Notes: generated by a model not told the origin, from the letters alone. Positions 51,773 to 62,073 are shown, counted from the first letter of the stretch. The stretch is DNA of 64,000 nt from Qipengyuania vulgaris (GCF_009827325.1 NZ_WTYC01000006.1:1-64000); one strand, 5' to 3'. A program made the numbers and translations.

Positions 51773-52703
51773 AAATTTTGCCGGTGACAGCGAAATGTAG
51801 CCGTTAACTGCTCGAAATTTTCGCTCGAACACTATGGCCATATGTTAAGGTCACTACCACACAGCCCCAAGCCTCATCGTCTACACATTGGACACTCGTA
51901 GACACGCTAACCTAGCCCTTCTCGGCATAACGTTTTTTCAAACTTCATGTGGCTCATTATTGGAGTGCTTACCTGCCGCAAAATTCCTGCAATGTAATCT
52001 ACGCTCGTAAATTTCTAGCAGGGCACTGGCTTACGTGGTGGACAGAACCATCAGCAGATCAATGTTCGGCACAGAAAACTGCACGTGGAATTAGCAACCT
52101 ATCGCTTCGTGGAAGGCTCTCTGATGATGCAGCTTTCTGCGCTGAGGCTCAAAGCCAGTGGATGGCGAGAGGTCTGCTTTCGTGTTGTTCTCAATAAAAG
52201 CGGAATTTCCGCTTCCGACGCCAAAGCGGTCATGTGAAACAGCCTCCCGCTTCCCGATACCTGCCGTCGAGTCAGCCTATTCGCTTCTGCCATTTTGGGG
52301 CCGGGAGCAGACTGTCCGGTTTACGTCGTCCAGGCTCACTAGCAGACCCAGTTAGCTGTAAGTGCGGACGGGCAAAGAGCTGCGACAGCTTATTCATGAA
52401 CGCCCATATCAACCGCAGCGAGGAACTTGACGATATCGCTACCATAACCTTGTTTGACCGATTGCCGGACGGTCAGATGCCAAACCTTGGAATTGGTAGC
52501 GTATCGTACCACGCTGTAATCAACGAAAGCACAACTGGCCCTCGCGGTGATGGGAGTAAAGCCTGCATCTCACACGGTTCGTGACAAATTGTGCCGTTGA
52601 TGATGCCCCCAAAAGTGATACGGCCGATAGCGGCCCCGGGCGGAAACGAAGTCGGACGAATAGACTTAGGGGAACGAGCTATTGCCGCTGACGTAGCCTA
52701 GAC
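51773..52703. other. Gene-free stretch of 930 bases
   Basis: No convincing gene. Several 60-115-codon frames exist, but none has a ribosome binding site plus protein-like composition; the best, an ATG frame at 52396-52584, is doubtful. Near 52290-52320 is a CATTTTGGGGCC block followed by GGGAGCAGACTGTCCGGT, which resembles the right flank of repeats R1 and R2. Confidence 0.5.
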
Positions 52704-53207
52704 ATGCTGCAATTTATCTCTTGCTATCGATGGTCGATAATTACTTTTTTGGTCACGCTGAGCGGTGGTTATGGTTCGCGTCAAGCCATCGGCAGTATTT
52801 ACGGCGCAGCCGAAGCAGTGGATCTTCTCGAGGCGCTTTCCCGGGCTGGCCTGTATCTAGGTTCAGCCATTGCTACAGCGTCCGCGACGACAATCGCGCT
52901 AATGTTGACCTTGATCGGTCTCATCAAGCGAATGGACGAGGATTTCGATGAGCAAGCATATCGGAATGTAGAGCTTGTAGCGCGGCTATCAACCGTCACA
53001 TTGCTCATCGCCCTCTTGCTGCTCATGGCATTCGCACTGCCAGTGGGTGAATTCAAGGAGATGCCGCAAAGCTGGTTCGAGAACCTTTACAACGCGTTAT
53101 ATTACAGCACTGTCGTTATGGTTGGGACAGCCGCTGCAACGGTGGTCCTAATCTATACAACGCTGTTGCAAGTGATGGCAAAAATCACGCCCGGTGACTC
53201 AATCTGA
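52704..53207 (+). CDS. Hypothetical four-helix membrane protein
   Basis: 167 residues with hydrophobic segments near 8-25, 50-75 (LGSAIATASATTIALMLTLI), 95-112 (STVTLLIALLLLMAFALPVG) and 135-155 (YYSTVVMVGTAAATVVLIYT). A charged loop KRMDEDFDEQAYRNVELVAR joins the second and third. No family recognised. It is convergent with the histidine kinase gene. ATG start without a strong ribosome binding site. Confidence 0.65.
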   Translation: MLQFISCYRWSIITFLVTLSGGYGSRQAIGSIYGAAEAVDLLEALSRAGLYLGSAIATASATTIALMLTLIGLIKRMDEDFDEQAYRNVELVARLSTVTLLIALLLLMAFALPVGEFKEMPQSWFENLYNALYYSTVVMVGTAAATVVLIYTTLLQVMAKITPGDSI

Positions 53208-53345
53208 GGAAGTACCATTGAGGGCAGATATAGACCAAGGTGACTCCGTCGGTGGTGGCGAACATTCTGTTTTTTCGAAGCATTAAACTTCCGATACGAT
53301 GGTGACCGAGGAAAAGAAGCTAAGAATGAGTGCATTTAGCAAACT

Positions 53346-55361
53346 CTAATTTCCTTTCGCCAGTACACCGCGCAGAGCTTCAGCGAGCATTTGCTCACTG
53401 AACGGCTTTTCCAACCGCGCGGCGATGTGGTTCTTTGCCCCATCGGGCATTTCGGCGTATCCGCTTGCCAAGATTATGGGAAGATCAGGGAATTGCTCAT
53501 GAATCAAATGAGCAAGTTCAACTCCGGTCATTTTCGGCATCGCCTGATCGGTTATGACGAGATCGAGATCGTTGCGTTCGCTAAGGTGTTCGAGCGCTTG
53601 AGCACCAGAGCCGGCCTCGATCACCTCGTGTCCCATGTCTTCAAGCATTGCGACAGTGCCGAATAGAACTAGAGCATCATCATCAACCGCGAGAATGGTC
53701 AATTTTAGGTTGTCGAACGTGTCCCGGTCTTTATGGACTGCCTCTACATCAATCTCTCCGGACCCTTGCGCGACTGGTAGGAAAATATCCGCAGTCGTAC
53801 CCTTGCCAACTTCGCTAGTAAGCTGAAAAAGACCATTCGATTGTGAAGCAAGTCCATGGACCATCGAAAGTCCCAGACCGGTCCCACGACCTACGCCTTT
53901 CGTGGTGAAAAACGGCTCGGCTGCTTTCGCTAATGTCTCAGCGTCCATTCCCGGCCCCGTATCCTCCACACGAATGCGGACATAAGTTCCCTCGGTCACG
54001 CCAGGTTTATCCAACAAGTCGACGCAATCGAGGCCGAGGGTCAATCTGCCAGCCCCTTCCATGGCGTCCCTGGAATTTACCGCAAGGTTAAGTATCGCCA
54101 ACTCGAGCTGGTTCGCATCCACCATTGCATCCGCAACTTTGGGGGAGACAGAAAGTCTAAGATCGATCTGAGGTCCAATCGATCTCTCGATAAGGTCCCG
54201 CATCCCAGGAAGAAGCTTCGCGATGTCGACAGCTTTCGTATCGAGTTCCTGTTTGCGGGCGAACGCAAGCATTCGCTTCGTTAGGGTTGCCCCGCGTTCA
54301 GTCCCCGCCAACGCATTGTCGAGGAAGCTGAGGGCGCGATCGTCTCCTTCGGGAAGACGTCTTCGCAGCAATTCCAGGCTCGACTTGATCGCCATGAGAA
54401 GGTTGTTGAAATCGTGCGCGACCCCGCCGGTAAGCTGGCCTATTGTTTCGAGCTTCTGGCTTTGTCGCAGCGCTTCTTCAGCGGAGTCCCGCGCTTCTTC
54501 CGCCCGCTTGCGCTGAGTTACATCGACCACCGAAGACATAACTTTTGCAAGATTACCTTCGTTATCTCGCGTTACACGCGCTGAAATGAGTACTTCGGCG
54601 CGGTCTCCACCGTTCTTCAGGACAGTGTAGGGCAAATCATGGACAACGCTATTTTTCGAGAGTTGGGCCCTGTAGGGGCCGTTATGATCATCTAGACATT
54701 CTTCAGCAATGAAATCCGTTGCAGGTCGCCCGACAACCTGGCGCGCGTCAGCGAAACCCATAAAAGATAGCCAGCGATCACTGACGGTCACAATTTTCTC
54801 ATCGCGATCGAGGGAATGCAGGGCCACGGGAGTCTTTTGATAGAGGTCTGCCAATTCCTGTGTGCGCTCAGCCACCATGCCTTCCAACACATCGTGCGAG
54901 GCCGCTAGTTTTTGCTCGCTTTCCTGCAGTTCCTCCATCCGCGAGCGGGCTTCGAACTGACGTTGACGAGCTTTAAGGGCGGAATGTACGGCTCGGACGA
55001 TGTCGTCCTTGTGCATCGGTCGGGCTAGCAAGATAACATTACCTAACGCATCAATTCGTCGCGCCTCGGCAGAATTGCGGGCGCTCTTCATGCCGTTGGT
55101 AAGTACGATGATAGGCACATCCGACCATGCAGGCTGGGCACGAAGCGCTTGGTGAAGTACTTCCTGGTCAGGGCCAGCGATGGCCTCTTCGGCAATCAAG
55201 ATCGCCCCGACAAAATTTTTTATGAAGTGTGCTAGTTCATTCAGGTTTTGAACGATGTGCGTCTGAATGCCCTGCTGATTAAGAAGATCGGATGCGACGG
55301 CTGCATCCCTGCCCCGAGGAGCAAGTATCGTTACCGAAGAACCGTATTTCGAACCCGGCAT
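53346..55361 (-). CDS. Hybrid histidine kinase with pseudo-receiver and PAS domains
   Basis: 671 residues, no membrane segments. Order: N-terminal receiver-like domain (about 8-125) whose phosphoacceptor position reads ILIAEE, so probably not phosphorylated; coiled coil; PAS (about 170-285, PVALHSLDRDEKIVTVSDRW); HisKA with GGVAHDFNNLL (His near 318); HATPase (NLAVNSRDAMEGAG, VEDTGPGMDAETL, TTKGVGRGTGLGLSMVHGLA); and a C-terminal receiver with VDDD and phosphoacceptor Asp in LVITDQAMPKMTG. Cytosolic sensor kinase. TGATG overlap with the KaiC-like gene means the two are co-translated. Confidence 0.94.
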   Translation of the reverse strand: MPGSKYGSSVTILAPRGRDAAVASDLLNQQGIQTHIVQNLNELAHFIKNFVGAILIAEEAIAGPDQEVLHQALRAQPAWSDVPIIVLTNGMKSARNSAEARRIDALGNVILLARPMHKDDIVRAVHSALKARQRQFEARSRMEELQESEQKLAASHDVLEGMVAERTQELADLYQKTPVALHSLDRDEKIVTVSDRWLSFMGFADARQVVGRPATDFIAEECLDDHNGPYRAQLSKNSVVHDLPYTVLKNGGDRAEVLISARVTRDNEGNLAKVMSSVVDVTQRKRAEEARDSAEEALRQSQKLETIGQLTGGVAHDFNNLLMAIKSSLELLRRRLPEGDDRALSFLDNALAGTERGATLTKRMLAFARKQELDTKAVDIAKLLPGMRDLIERSIGPQIDLRLSVSPKVADAMVDANQLELAILNLAVNSRDAMEGAGRLTLGLDCVDLLDKPGVTEGTYVRIRVEDTGPGMDAETLAKAAEPFFTTKGVGRGTGLGLSMVHGLASQSNGLFQLTSEVGKGTTADIFLPVAQGSGEIDVEAVHKDRDTFDNLKLTILAVDDDALVLFGTVAMLEDMGHEVIEAGSGAQALEHLSERNDLDLVITDQAMPKMTGVELAHLIHEQFPDLPIILASGYAEMPDGAKNHIAARLEKPFSEQMLAEALRGVLAKGN

Positions 55362-56863
55362 CAGATACCTTCCAGGAGGTTCCCATTGCCGTTGGAATAT
55401 CGAGGATTGCCACTCAGAATGCGCTCGAACTTCGTTAGCGGCTGACCGATTTTGATGCCGGAGCTATCAATGTTGAATTCTCTGATCGTCCGCTCGTGAT
55501 CAGAAGTTCTGGTCTTGATAACCGCCATCGATTTCCTGACCGTCCCTTCGGCTTCGAAGTACCGAAGCAGCATAACCGTATCAGCGAGATAGCTGATATC
55601 CACGTCGGATCTAAGTTCGCCCGTTACTCCGTGTTGCCCGAGGATCATGAGCGATACGATCCCTTGCTGGCTGAGATAGCTGAGCAATTCGTGCATTTGC
55701 AGCACAAGGAAATTGTCGCTCGGCATGGCGTGCAAATAGGCATTCAGACTATCTATGACGATCAGCCTAATGCCGTCCTCCTCAACTGCGGATTGGACAG
55801 TTCCGGCAAATTCGCCGGGCGACAGCTCGGCTGGGTCAATCTGCCGTAAGTCGAGCTGGCCACTTTCGATATAGTGAGCAAGATCCATATCGAGTGCGGC
55901 ACACCGGGTAAGCAATGTCGCGATGCGCTCGTCGAAAAGATAGTAGGCTGCCTTCTCTCCACGCTCCAGGGCTGAAACCAGACAACGCACTGCTGTTGTT
56001 GTCTTCCCCACGCCCGCCGGCCCCGAAATGAGTGTATTTGTACCGGGCGTGAGGCCGCCACCCAACAATGCATCAAGTTCTGCGAGTCCTGTTGAAACAG
56101 CGGACGCGTCGAAAGATCGATGATGTTCCGAGGCAATCAGGCGCGGATAGACACGCAGTCCTCCCTGCTCGATAGTGAAATCATGATACCCACCTCGATA
56201 TTTCAGGCCCCGCAATTTAATCACTCGCAGGCGGCGTCGTTCAGACCCGAAGTCACTCGCGCTGTGCTCAAGCGATATTACCCCATGCGCGATACTGTGT
56301 AGTTGCAGATCATTGGGTTCCGCAGTGCGGTCATCGAGAATCAGCACGGTGCAATTTCGTTTGGCGAAGAAGTGCTTCAAGGCAAGGATCTGCCTCCGAT
56401 AGCGCAGCGGATTTTGTGCCAGGAGCCGTAATTCCGAAAGGCTGTCGAGAACAACTCTAGACGGGTTTGCCGTCTCAACTTTACTGATGATGCCGCGAAC
56501 TGTCTCTCCGAGCTCAACTTCACTGGGATGGAGTAGAGTTTGCTCGTTATCGCTCGCGAAACCGTCTTCTTCAACAAGCTCATACAATTCGATGCCATCA
56601 AGCGACCAGCCATGAGATGCAGCTGCCGCGACCAGCTCCTCTGAGGTCTCCGAAAGAGTAATATATAGGCCACTTTCAACCGCATCACGTCCGGCAAGCA
56701 AGAAGTTCAAAGCTAAGGTGGTTTTCCCGGCCCCTGGAGTGCCCTCCACAAGATATAGCCGCTCTGCCGGCAGCCCGCCCATGAGAATGTGATCCAGCCC
56801 AGCGATACCAGTTGGAAGTGCGTTGGGCACCTTGCCCCGATTTTCGTTTCTCAAATTGCTCAT
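55361..56863 (-). CDS. KaiC-like double-domain ATPase
   Basis: 500 residues with two RecA/KaiC domains. Domain 1 has TGIAGLDHILMGGLPAERLY and Walker A GTPGAGKTTL (41-50), then LYITLSETSEELVAAA. Domain 2 has TGLAELDALLGGGLTPGTNT and Walker A GPAGVGKTTTAV near 278, with IRLIVIDSLNAYLHAMP as Walker B. This is the KaiC layout. In non-cyanobacteria such proteins form signalling pairs with a histidine kinase instead of a KaiB-based clock; no kaiA or kaiB is present here. It is followed immediately by the hybrid kinase gene. Confidence 0.93.
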   Translation of the reverse strand: MSNLRNENRGKVPNALPTGIAGLDHILMGGLPAERLYLVEGTPGAGKTTLALNFLLAGRDAVESGLYITLSETSEELVAAAASHGWSLDGIELYELVEEDGFASDNEQTLLHPSEVELGETVRGIISKVETANPSRVVLDSLSELRLLAQNPLRYRRQILALKHFFAKRNCTVLILDDRTAEPNDLQLHSIAHGVISLEHSASDFGSERRRLRVIKLRGLKYRGGYHDFTIEQGGLRVYPRLIASEHHRSFDASAVSTGLAELDALLGGGLTPGTNTLISGPAGVGKTTTAVRCLVSALERGEKAAYYLFDERIATLLTRCAALDMDLAHYIESGQLDLRQIDPAELSPGEFAGTVQSAVEEDGIRLIVIDSLNAYLHAMPSDNFLVLQMHELLSYLSQQGIVSLMILGQHGVTGELRSDVDISYLADTVMLLRYFEAEGTVRKSMAVIKTRTSDHERTIREFNIDSSGIKIGQPLTKFERILSGNPRYSNGNGNLLEGI

Positions 56864-57577
56864 CTATCTCGATTGTAGCTTTGGCATCAAACCGCTGATC
56901 AGGCCATTTGTTTCCGTAAGAGCATTTCGAGCGGATATGGTTTGCTTGGCGATAGCAATAAGGGAAATGTCCGCTTACGGGCAATTGGCTTGCAGTTGCT
57001 AATGACCGTTATGGGGGCGCGTTGCTGCCGGAGTTTGGTACTCGCCTCGACGGCAGCTATCGCGGCTTAACCTCCTAAAAGCGGAACGGAAGCTTCCCAC
57101 CCCGTTCTTGTCGTATGGTTGGCGCGTGGTCTGTGCCGAAAGCAGACCGTCCGCTACCGACGCCTGCGTGGGCGGTTCCCCATTGGCAAAGGATATTTGG
57201 CCTGAGGTGGCTTGTTGAGGCGTCTGAAGGTTCAGTCTCACACGCTGAGGCTCGAAAATGGATTGTTGGCGTAGACGGAGGGAGCAAAAGTGGCCAAATC
57301 AATCAGTTACTTATGCGTCGAATGAGGCGAGAGCCACTTTCTCTGCCATAACTTTCGCAGCGGTCTGCTACGAACTGGTGTGGATTTTTGGCCAGTGCGA
57401 AGTTTCCCCTAATGGTGTCAAACGAGACTGTTGGAGGTTCACAGGGCTCGCAGCTGACAGTCACTCGGCGGCTTATGCACGGTTGCGGCTAAATGCCTGC
57501 TAACGCATCGCGAAAACTGAACTTAGAGGATAGGCAGATGCATCGTGTTCCGATCAACAAGTCCCGAGACTGAATAC
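56864..57577. other. Gene-free stretch between KaiC-like and restriction genes
   Basis: 714 bases, presumably holding divergent promoters for the KaiC-like operon and the restriction enzyme. It contains GAAAGCAGACCGTCCGCT at 57138-57155, a dispersed motif also seen in part at 4982 and 52303. Frames in it look spurious. Confidence 0.5.
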
Positions 57578-60500
57578 ATGGCAAAGACCCCTCAAGCCCG
57601 CTTCGTCGATGCTAGAGACAAGATCCTGACGACAGCCAAGGGGCAGGAAGCTGCCATGTATGCCCCTCTGCATACCCTCTTTGTTGAAGTTCTAGGATAC
57701 CCATCAAAGGATGTGGACATTGATATTGCTGGCAAGCGCGGTCGGCCTGACCTGACCGTGTTTGCGCCGGGTGCCGTCGACAATGCGAAAGTCTCTTGGA
57801 TTGTCTTAGAGGCTAAAGACGCACATGGTGTTTGTCTAAAGGAGGGCCGCCGCGCAACGCTCTTTGCGGAAAAGAGCAAATACATCACCGCTGACACAGC
57901 TTGGTTTGTCATGGTCGATCCGACTACCATCGTCGCTCGACCTGCAGATAAGGGTGAAAACGCAGCGTCGGATATCGTTCTCGACCTTGCCAGTCTCACG
58001 TATGACGAATTCCTAGATCGCTTCGCTGCATTGAAAGCCGAAGTAGCGGGAGTGCCGCAACGCCTCGCCCGTTTCAGGGAAGGCGACTTGAGCCTGATCG
58101 ACACGGACGCGCTCTCTGGCAGCGGCGACACGCTGGCGGAAAGCATTGCCCGCAATGCTTTTTATGATGGGCTTGAAGATACCACTCGTCAGCTACAGGC
58201 GGCAACGTTATCGGCGCTGACAGCAATCCGTGCCAAACGAAACGACCTTAAAACCGAGGTGGACGCGTTCTCTGAACAATTCCACGGCCATGTCTTCAAG
58301 CCATATCCGGTCTCGGTCGAGGGCCATCCTAAAGGCCGTGAAGAAACCATCGAACACGGGCGAGCAGTTCATACGCTAAACCGAACGCTAGCGGCCAATC
58401 CCGCACTCTCAAGGCTAACGCTGTCGGCTCTTCCCGCATTTGCTGAGCGAACTGGAATTGACCCGGATAAGGAAGCGGACAAGCTGGATAGGTTTTTCGC
58501 TACGGAAACCGCGAACCTTATCCTGGCTCGCATATTGTTGATCCGCTTCTTAGAGGGACATTCGTTCTTCGACCTGACGACCCCCGACGGCACGCAAATG
58601 CGCCGTTATCTCTGCAACGGCGGCGTGGCTGCCTTCCAGGGGATGAGGGATTACTTCGACGCTCACTACACCCGCTTGCTGGAAGACGCCTACCGTCAAG
58701 GTGCTCAAGTCTATGCCGCCGCGTTCCGGGAGACCGAACACGACTGGGTTCTCGATCTATCCGATGATACGCTCTCCCGCACTATCGAATGGGCCATGTT
58801 CCGCTTCGCCCGTTTCGATTTCACCACTATACGCGGCGACATCCTAACTGGTATATACGACCGCTTCCTCGATCCTGCGCAGCGTAAAGCACTGGGTGAG
58901 TATTACTCACCACCGTCAATTGCGCGCTATATGCTGGATCGCCTCGACCTTGCGCCGGAGGACACAATCCTTGATCCAGCGTGCGGCTCCGGCACTTTTC
59001 TCATCGAGCGTTATCAGCAAGCGGTCGGCGAAGATGCCGACAGGGGCTTGGCTACCTATTCCGATGCCTGCGCCGTAATTGAGCGCACGGCCGGAAACGA
59101 TCTAAATCCTTTTTCGGCCGTGCTTACCCAGATCCAGTTACTGTTCCACCTTTTGTCCTTTGGACCGCAAGTTCGCAGTGAAGGTTTCCCGGCAATCCGT
59201 ATAGCTGAACGCGCCAACAGCCTCGTGCCTACCAGCCTACGGGACCAAAGCACCACGCGATGGGGTGATATCGATGTGCCGGGCTATTCTGCTGTCGTTG
59301 GTAACCCCCCTTATTTGCGCCCTGAACGCGGCCAGCCGCTGGATGACGCTGCCCAAGCACATTTCGAGCAACCCATCACTGTTGGTGGCATAACCCACGA
59401 TGGCATTTCGACGGGTCGGGATGCTTATAATCTATTCATCTATCGCGCCCTACACGATTGGCTCGAACCCGCTGCAGGATCGTCGGCGGGCGACGAGGAG
59501 GGCGCGCCTGAGAGCCGACCCGGAAAGCTCGCCTTCATTATTCCGCTTGGATTTTGTGCTGCCGAGAAGTCTGCCGATCTACGCCGCCTTTTTGCCCCTG
59601 GCGGGCGCTGGACCATCACTGAGATTGTAGACATGGAGCTGATCTGGCGCCACGTTTTCGATGCTCGGGTCTTGCCGATGATTTTGTTTGCCGAAGCGCG
59701 CCCCCCCAAAGAGACCGACACCGTCTGCGTCCGCCACGCGGATGATACTTCCGTAATTCCATCCACCGCAGGTCGAAAAACACGGCCTAGCTTTGATCTA
59801 AGTATTTCGCCAGAAACGCATATTGCATACGCAGATCTCTTTACTCCTGAGGGCCGTATCGCAACCCGCACGACGGCAGAGCGTGCACCAATCATTTCTA
59901 AATTAAGATCATTGTCACCTCTGTCAGAGGCCGCAAAGCAATACTGGACGAGGCGAAAAGGCGGTTTTCAAGCAGTCGATATCCAGCCCACAGGCATCGG
60001 GGAGGCGCAATGGACCGCAGGTCGCATGATAAGCGACGGAGTGGCTAGGCGCGGCACCGGAAGTGAGAACAACCCTGATGGCGTTGATATTTACAAGGGC
60101 GAGAACATCCGAACCGCTGGTCTCGTTGGGGCACCTGTTTTCCGAGGTTTGGATGCTGAGAATCTTTCAACGCCGTCGTTTTGGCGAGAGGGATTGCGGG
60201 AGTTATTATCTAGCCGTGTGTGGTGTTTGCCCATTCTGGAGCAGATTCCTGTTGCAGCGCCGCTTGATCCGAAGACCCAAGCTGTGACGAATACCGCCAC
60301 TGTCTTTGTGCCACGCCCTGATCTTGAGAAGTTCCCATTCGACTTGCTGTTGACCTCTCGTCTTTACGGGTGGGTCACCTTGCTGTCGCTCCGCGCGTCA
60401 TATCAAGATATGCTTCGCAGCCACCTGTATCCGAGCCTAATTGGCAGTCTACCTTGGTCAGAGGATGTCGCAGCCGTAGAAGATGATCTGGAAGCTTTGC

Positions 60501-61114
60501 GTGCACCTTTCCTCGATGCCTGTCGCGCTCGGTTTGAGGCGGGTCGAGAACTCGAACGGCAAGCCGCCGCTTTAGCGCTTGTTCCTCTTAAAAAGGCATT
60601 CAAAGCCAACGCTGCGAAATCGGACAAGCTCGTGGCCTCGGCTGCTTTCGATGACGGGGAGCCAGCCCTCGTCGCCCTCCAGCCGGAAGACCCTGACGAT
60701 CCATTGACCGTCACGTTCTCGGAGAACGGCCATGCTCTGGCCATGCCGAACGAACTTCTCGCAAAGCGGCTTCGCTTAGGACTGGCTTTAGCCCAGGCAA
60801 AAGGTAGTGAGATAACTAAAGGAACCCTGCCTGAGATTCCTGTTCCGGAAGACGCCTCAGCCGAGACGGCGCTTTCAGAACTGCTTGCGAGGCTCGATCC
60901 TATTGCAGTCGAAAGTGAAGTTCAGGCCCGCGTGGACGAGATCGATCAAGTAGTCGGTCTCGCATTGGGTCTGACCGTCGATGAGATCGCCTTTATAGAG
61001 GCGGACATGCGCGAAGATCCATTTCTCAGCCGCGTTCGCCCGCGTTATCCTTATTTTACTCCAGCACAGCGTGGAAGGCGCACCTCCTTGGAGCAAAGTT
61101 CACGATACGGATAA
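57578..61114 (+). CDS. Single-chain restriction-modification enzyme (type IIG-like)
   Basis: 1178 residues. A probable PD-(D/E)XK nuclease sits at about 40-85 (GRPDLTVFAPGAV then SWIVLEAKDAHG). A long helical spacer follows. The N6-adenine methyltransferase has LGEYYSPPSIARYMLDRLDL near 440, DPACGSGTFLIERYQ near 465 (SAM binding) and VVGNPPYLRPERGQP near 575 (NPPY catalytic). A target-recognition region fills 780-1000, and the end is helical. Nuclease, methylase and specificity in one chain is the type IIG plan; BREX PglX-like proteins are an alternative but normally lack the N-terminal nuclease. ATG at 57578 is preferred to 57545, though neither has a clear Shine-Dalgarno. It is probably phage defence cargo. 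Confidence 0.88.
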   Translation: MAKTPQARFVDARDKILTTAKGQEAAMYAPLHTLFVEVLGYPSKDVDIDIAGKRGRPDLTVFAPGAVDNAKVSWIVLEAKDAHGVCLKEGRRATLFAEKSKYITADTAWFVMVDPTTIVARPADKGENAASDIVLDLASLTYDEFLDRFAALKAEVAGVPQRLARFREGDLSLIDTDALSGSGDTLAESIARNAFYDGLEDTTRQLQAATLSALTAIRAKRNDLKTEVDAFSEQFHGHVFKPYPVSVEGHPKGREETIEHGRAVHTLNRTLAANPALSRLTLSALPAFAERTGIDPDKEADKLDRFFATETANLILARILLIRFLEGHSFFDLTTPDGTQMRRYLCNGGVAAFQGMRDYFDAHYTRLLEDAYRQGAQVYAAAFRETEHDWVLDLSDDTLSRTIEWAMFRFARFDFTTIRGDILTGIYDRFLDPAQRKALGEYYSPPSIARYMLDRLDLAPEDTILDPACGSGTFLIERYQQAVGEDADRGLATYSDACAVIERTAGNDLNPFSAVLTQIQLLFHLLSFGPQVRSEGFPAIRIAERANSLVPTSLRDQSTTRWGDIDVPGYSAVVGNPPYLRPERGQPLDDAAQAHFEQPITVGGITHDGISTGRDAYNLFIYRALHDWLEPAAGSSAGDEEGAPESRPGKLAFIIPLGFCAAEKSADLRRLFAPGGRWTITEIVDMELIWRHVFDARVLPMILFAEARPPKETDTVCVRHADDTSVIPSTAGRKTRPSFDLSISPETHIAYADLFTPEGRIATRTTAERAPIISKLRSLSPLSEAAKQYWTRRKGGFQAVDIQPTGIGEAQWTAGRMISDGVARRGTGSENNPDGVDIYKGENIRTAGLVGAPVFRGLDAENLSTPSFWREGLRELLSSRVWCLPILEQIPVAAPLDPKTQAVTNTATVFVPRPDLEKFPFDLLLTSRLYGWVTLLSLRASYQDMLRSHLYPSLIGSLPWSEDVAAVEDDLEALRAPFLDACRARFEAGRELERQAAALALVPLKKAFKANAAKSDKLVASAAFDDGEPALVALQPEDPDDPLTVTFSENGHALAMPNELLAKRLRLGLALAQAKGSEITKGTLPEIPVPEDASAETALSELLARLDPIAVESEVQARVDEIDQVVGLALGLTVDEIAFIEADMREDPFLSRVRPRYPYFTPAQRGRRTSLEQSSRYG

Positions 61115-61159
61115 GCGTTCGTGATCTTGAAGGTTGAATAGAATTGTTGTCGTGGAGCC

Positions 61160-61741
61160 TCATTCTCTGTGTCGATTTTCTGCGCGTTGGATTGCAGAGC
61201 GACTAACTCCCATTCTCCTAGCGACAATTGTCAGCGAGTGCCCTGCCTTGCGCAATGCGATTACTTCTTCTTCCTTTTGATCATCCAGCGCGCGCGGTCG
61301 CCCAAGCTTTTTTCCCTCTGCCTTTGCACGTCGCAATCCAGCTTGAGTTCGCTCGATAAGAAGGTCTCGTTCAAACTCCGCAACGGCGTTAATGACGGAC
61401 ATAGTCATTTTGCCTGCTGCACTGGTCAGGTCGACACCGCCAAGTGCGAGGCAATGAACGCGCACATTTTCTTCAGACAGCCGCTCGACAGTCGTTCGAA
61501 CATCCATGGCGTTGCGGCCCAAGCGGTCGAGCTTCGTGACAATCAGCACGTCGTCCCAATCTAGACGATCAACCATTCTGGCGAACTCTGGTCGTTCCAT
61601 TGCTGGCACCGACCCCGAAACCGTTTCGCAATAGGTTCGGCGCGGTTCGACATTGAAGCCAGCAGCCTCAATTTCAGCAATCTGGTTGTCGGTAGTCTGG
61701 TCGCTTGTGCTCACTCGGCAATACGCAAATGTTCGTGACAT
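61160..61741 (-). CDS. Serine recombinase (resolvase/invertase family)
   Basis: 193 residues. Catalytic domain with FAYCRVSTSDQTTDNQ (Ser11), VLIVTKLDRLGRNAMDV near 65 and AVAEFERDLLIERTQAGL near 118. The C-terminal HTH is AGHSLTIVARRMGVSRSAIQ. Complete and probably active. It is convergent with the restriction gene (46 bases between stops) and divergent from the recombinase-like/GNAT fusion. A 12-base direct repeat, TGTTGTCGTGGA, lies just beyond its stop (61145-61156) and again after the fusion gene (63467-63478). Confidence 0.93.
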   Translation of the reverse strand: MSRTFAYCRVSTSDQTTDNQIAEIEAAGFNVEPRRTYCETVSGSVPAMERPEFARMVDRLDWDDVLIVTKLDRLGRNAMDVRTTVERLSEENVRVHCLALGGVDLTSAAGKMTMSVINAVAEFERDLLIERTQAGLRRAKAEGKKLGRPRALDDQKEEEVIALRKAGHSLTIVARRMGVSRSAIQRAENRHRE

Positions 61742-62073
61742 GGTTCATCTCCACTAGCTCGAAGTCGTGTCACGAAATTAGTAATGGTCGAAAGTGCGTT
61801 AGCCTATATTTGGAGGCAATATCAGGAGCTTACGCGGGGAGGCGCGAAAACGCTCCTTTTCGATAGGAGGATGTCTCACGCTCGTGGGATCGTTTTATCG
61901 GTTGTAGTTCAATCGTTGGGTGCAAGTCACTTGAGCGCCCGCGTGTCACTTGAATCTCGATCGCGCAGCCACTAAGGTTCGATCAGCTCGAATTGAGGTG
62001 CGTTCAGTAGTCACTTCAAGCCCCGATCCTCATTGAGGCTCGGCCTAGCTTTCCAAAGATCACGGAGGTTAGG
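61742..62073. promoter_or_regulatory. Divergent promoter region with GTCACTTGA repeats
   Basis: 332 bases between the recombinase and the fusion gene. GTCACTTGA occurs at 61926-61934 and 61945-61953 (19 bases apart) and as GTCACTTCA at 62010-62018. These direct repeats could bind a regulator or one of the recombinases. No gene seen. Confidence 0.4.

Noticed and set aside
51949-52584. Several short plus ORFs in the 930-base gap
   Set aside because: Unconvincing composition, no ribosome binding sites, and mutual overlap in different frames.
55361-56863. A complete circadian clock locus
   Set aside because: Only a KaiC-like ATPase is present; no kaiA or kaiB is seen, and the partner is a hybrid kinase, so a signalling role is more likely.
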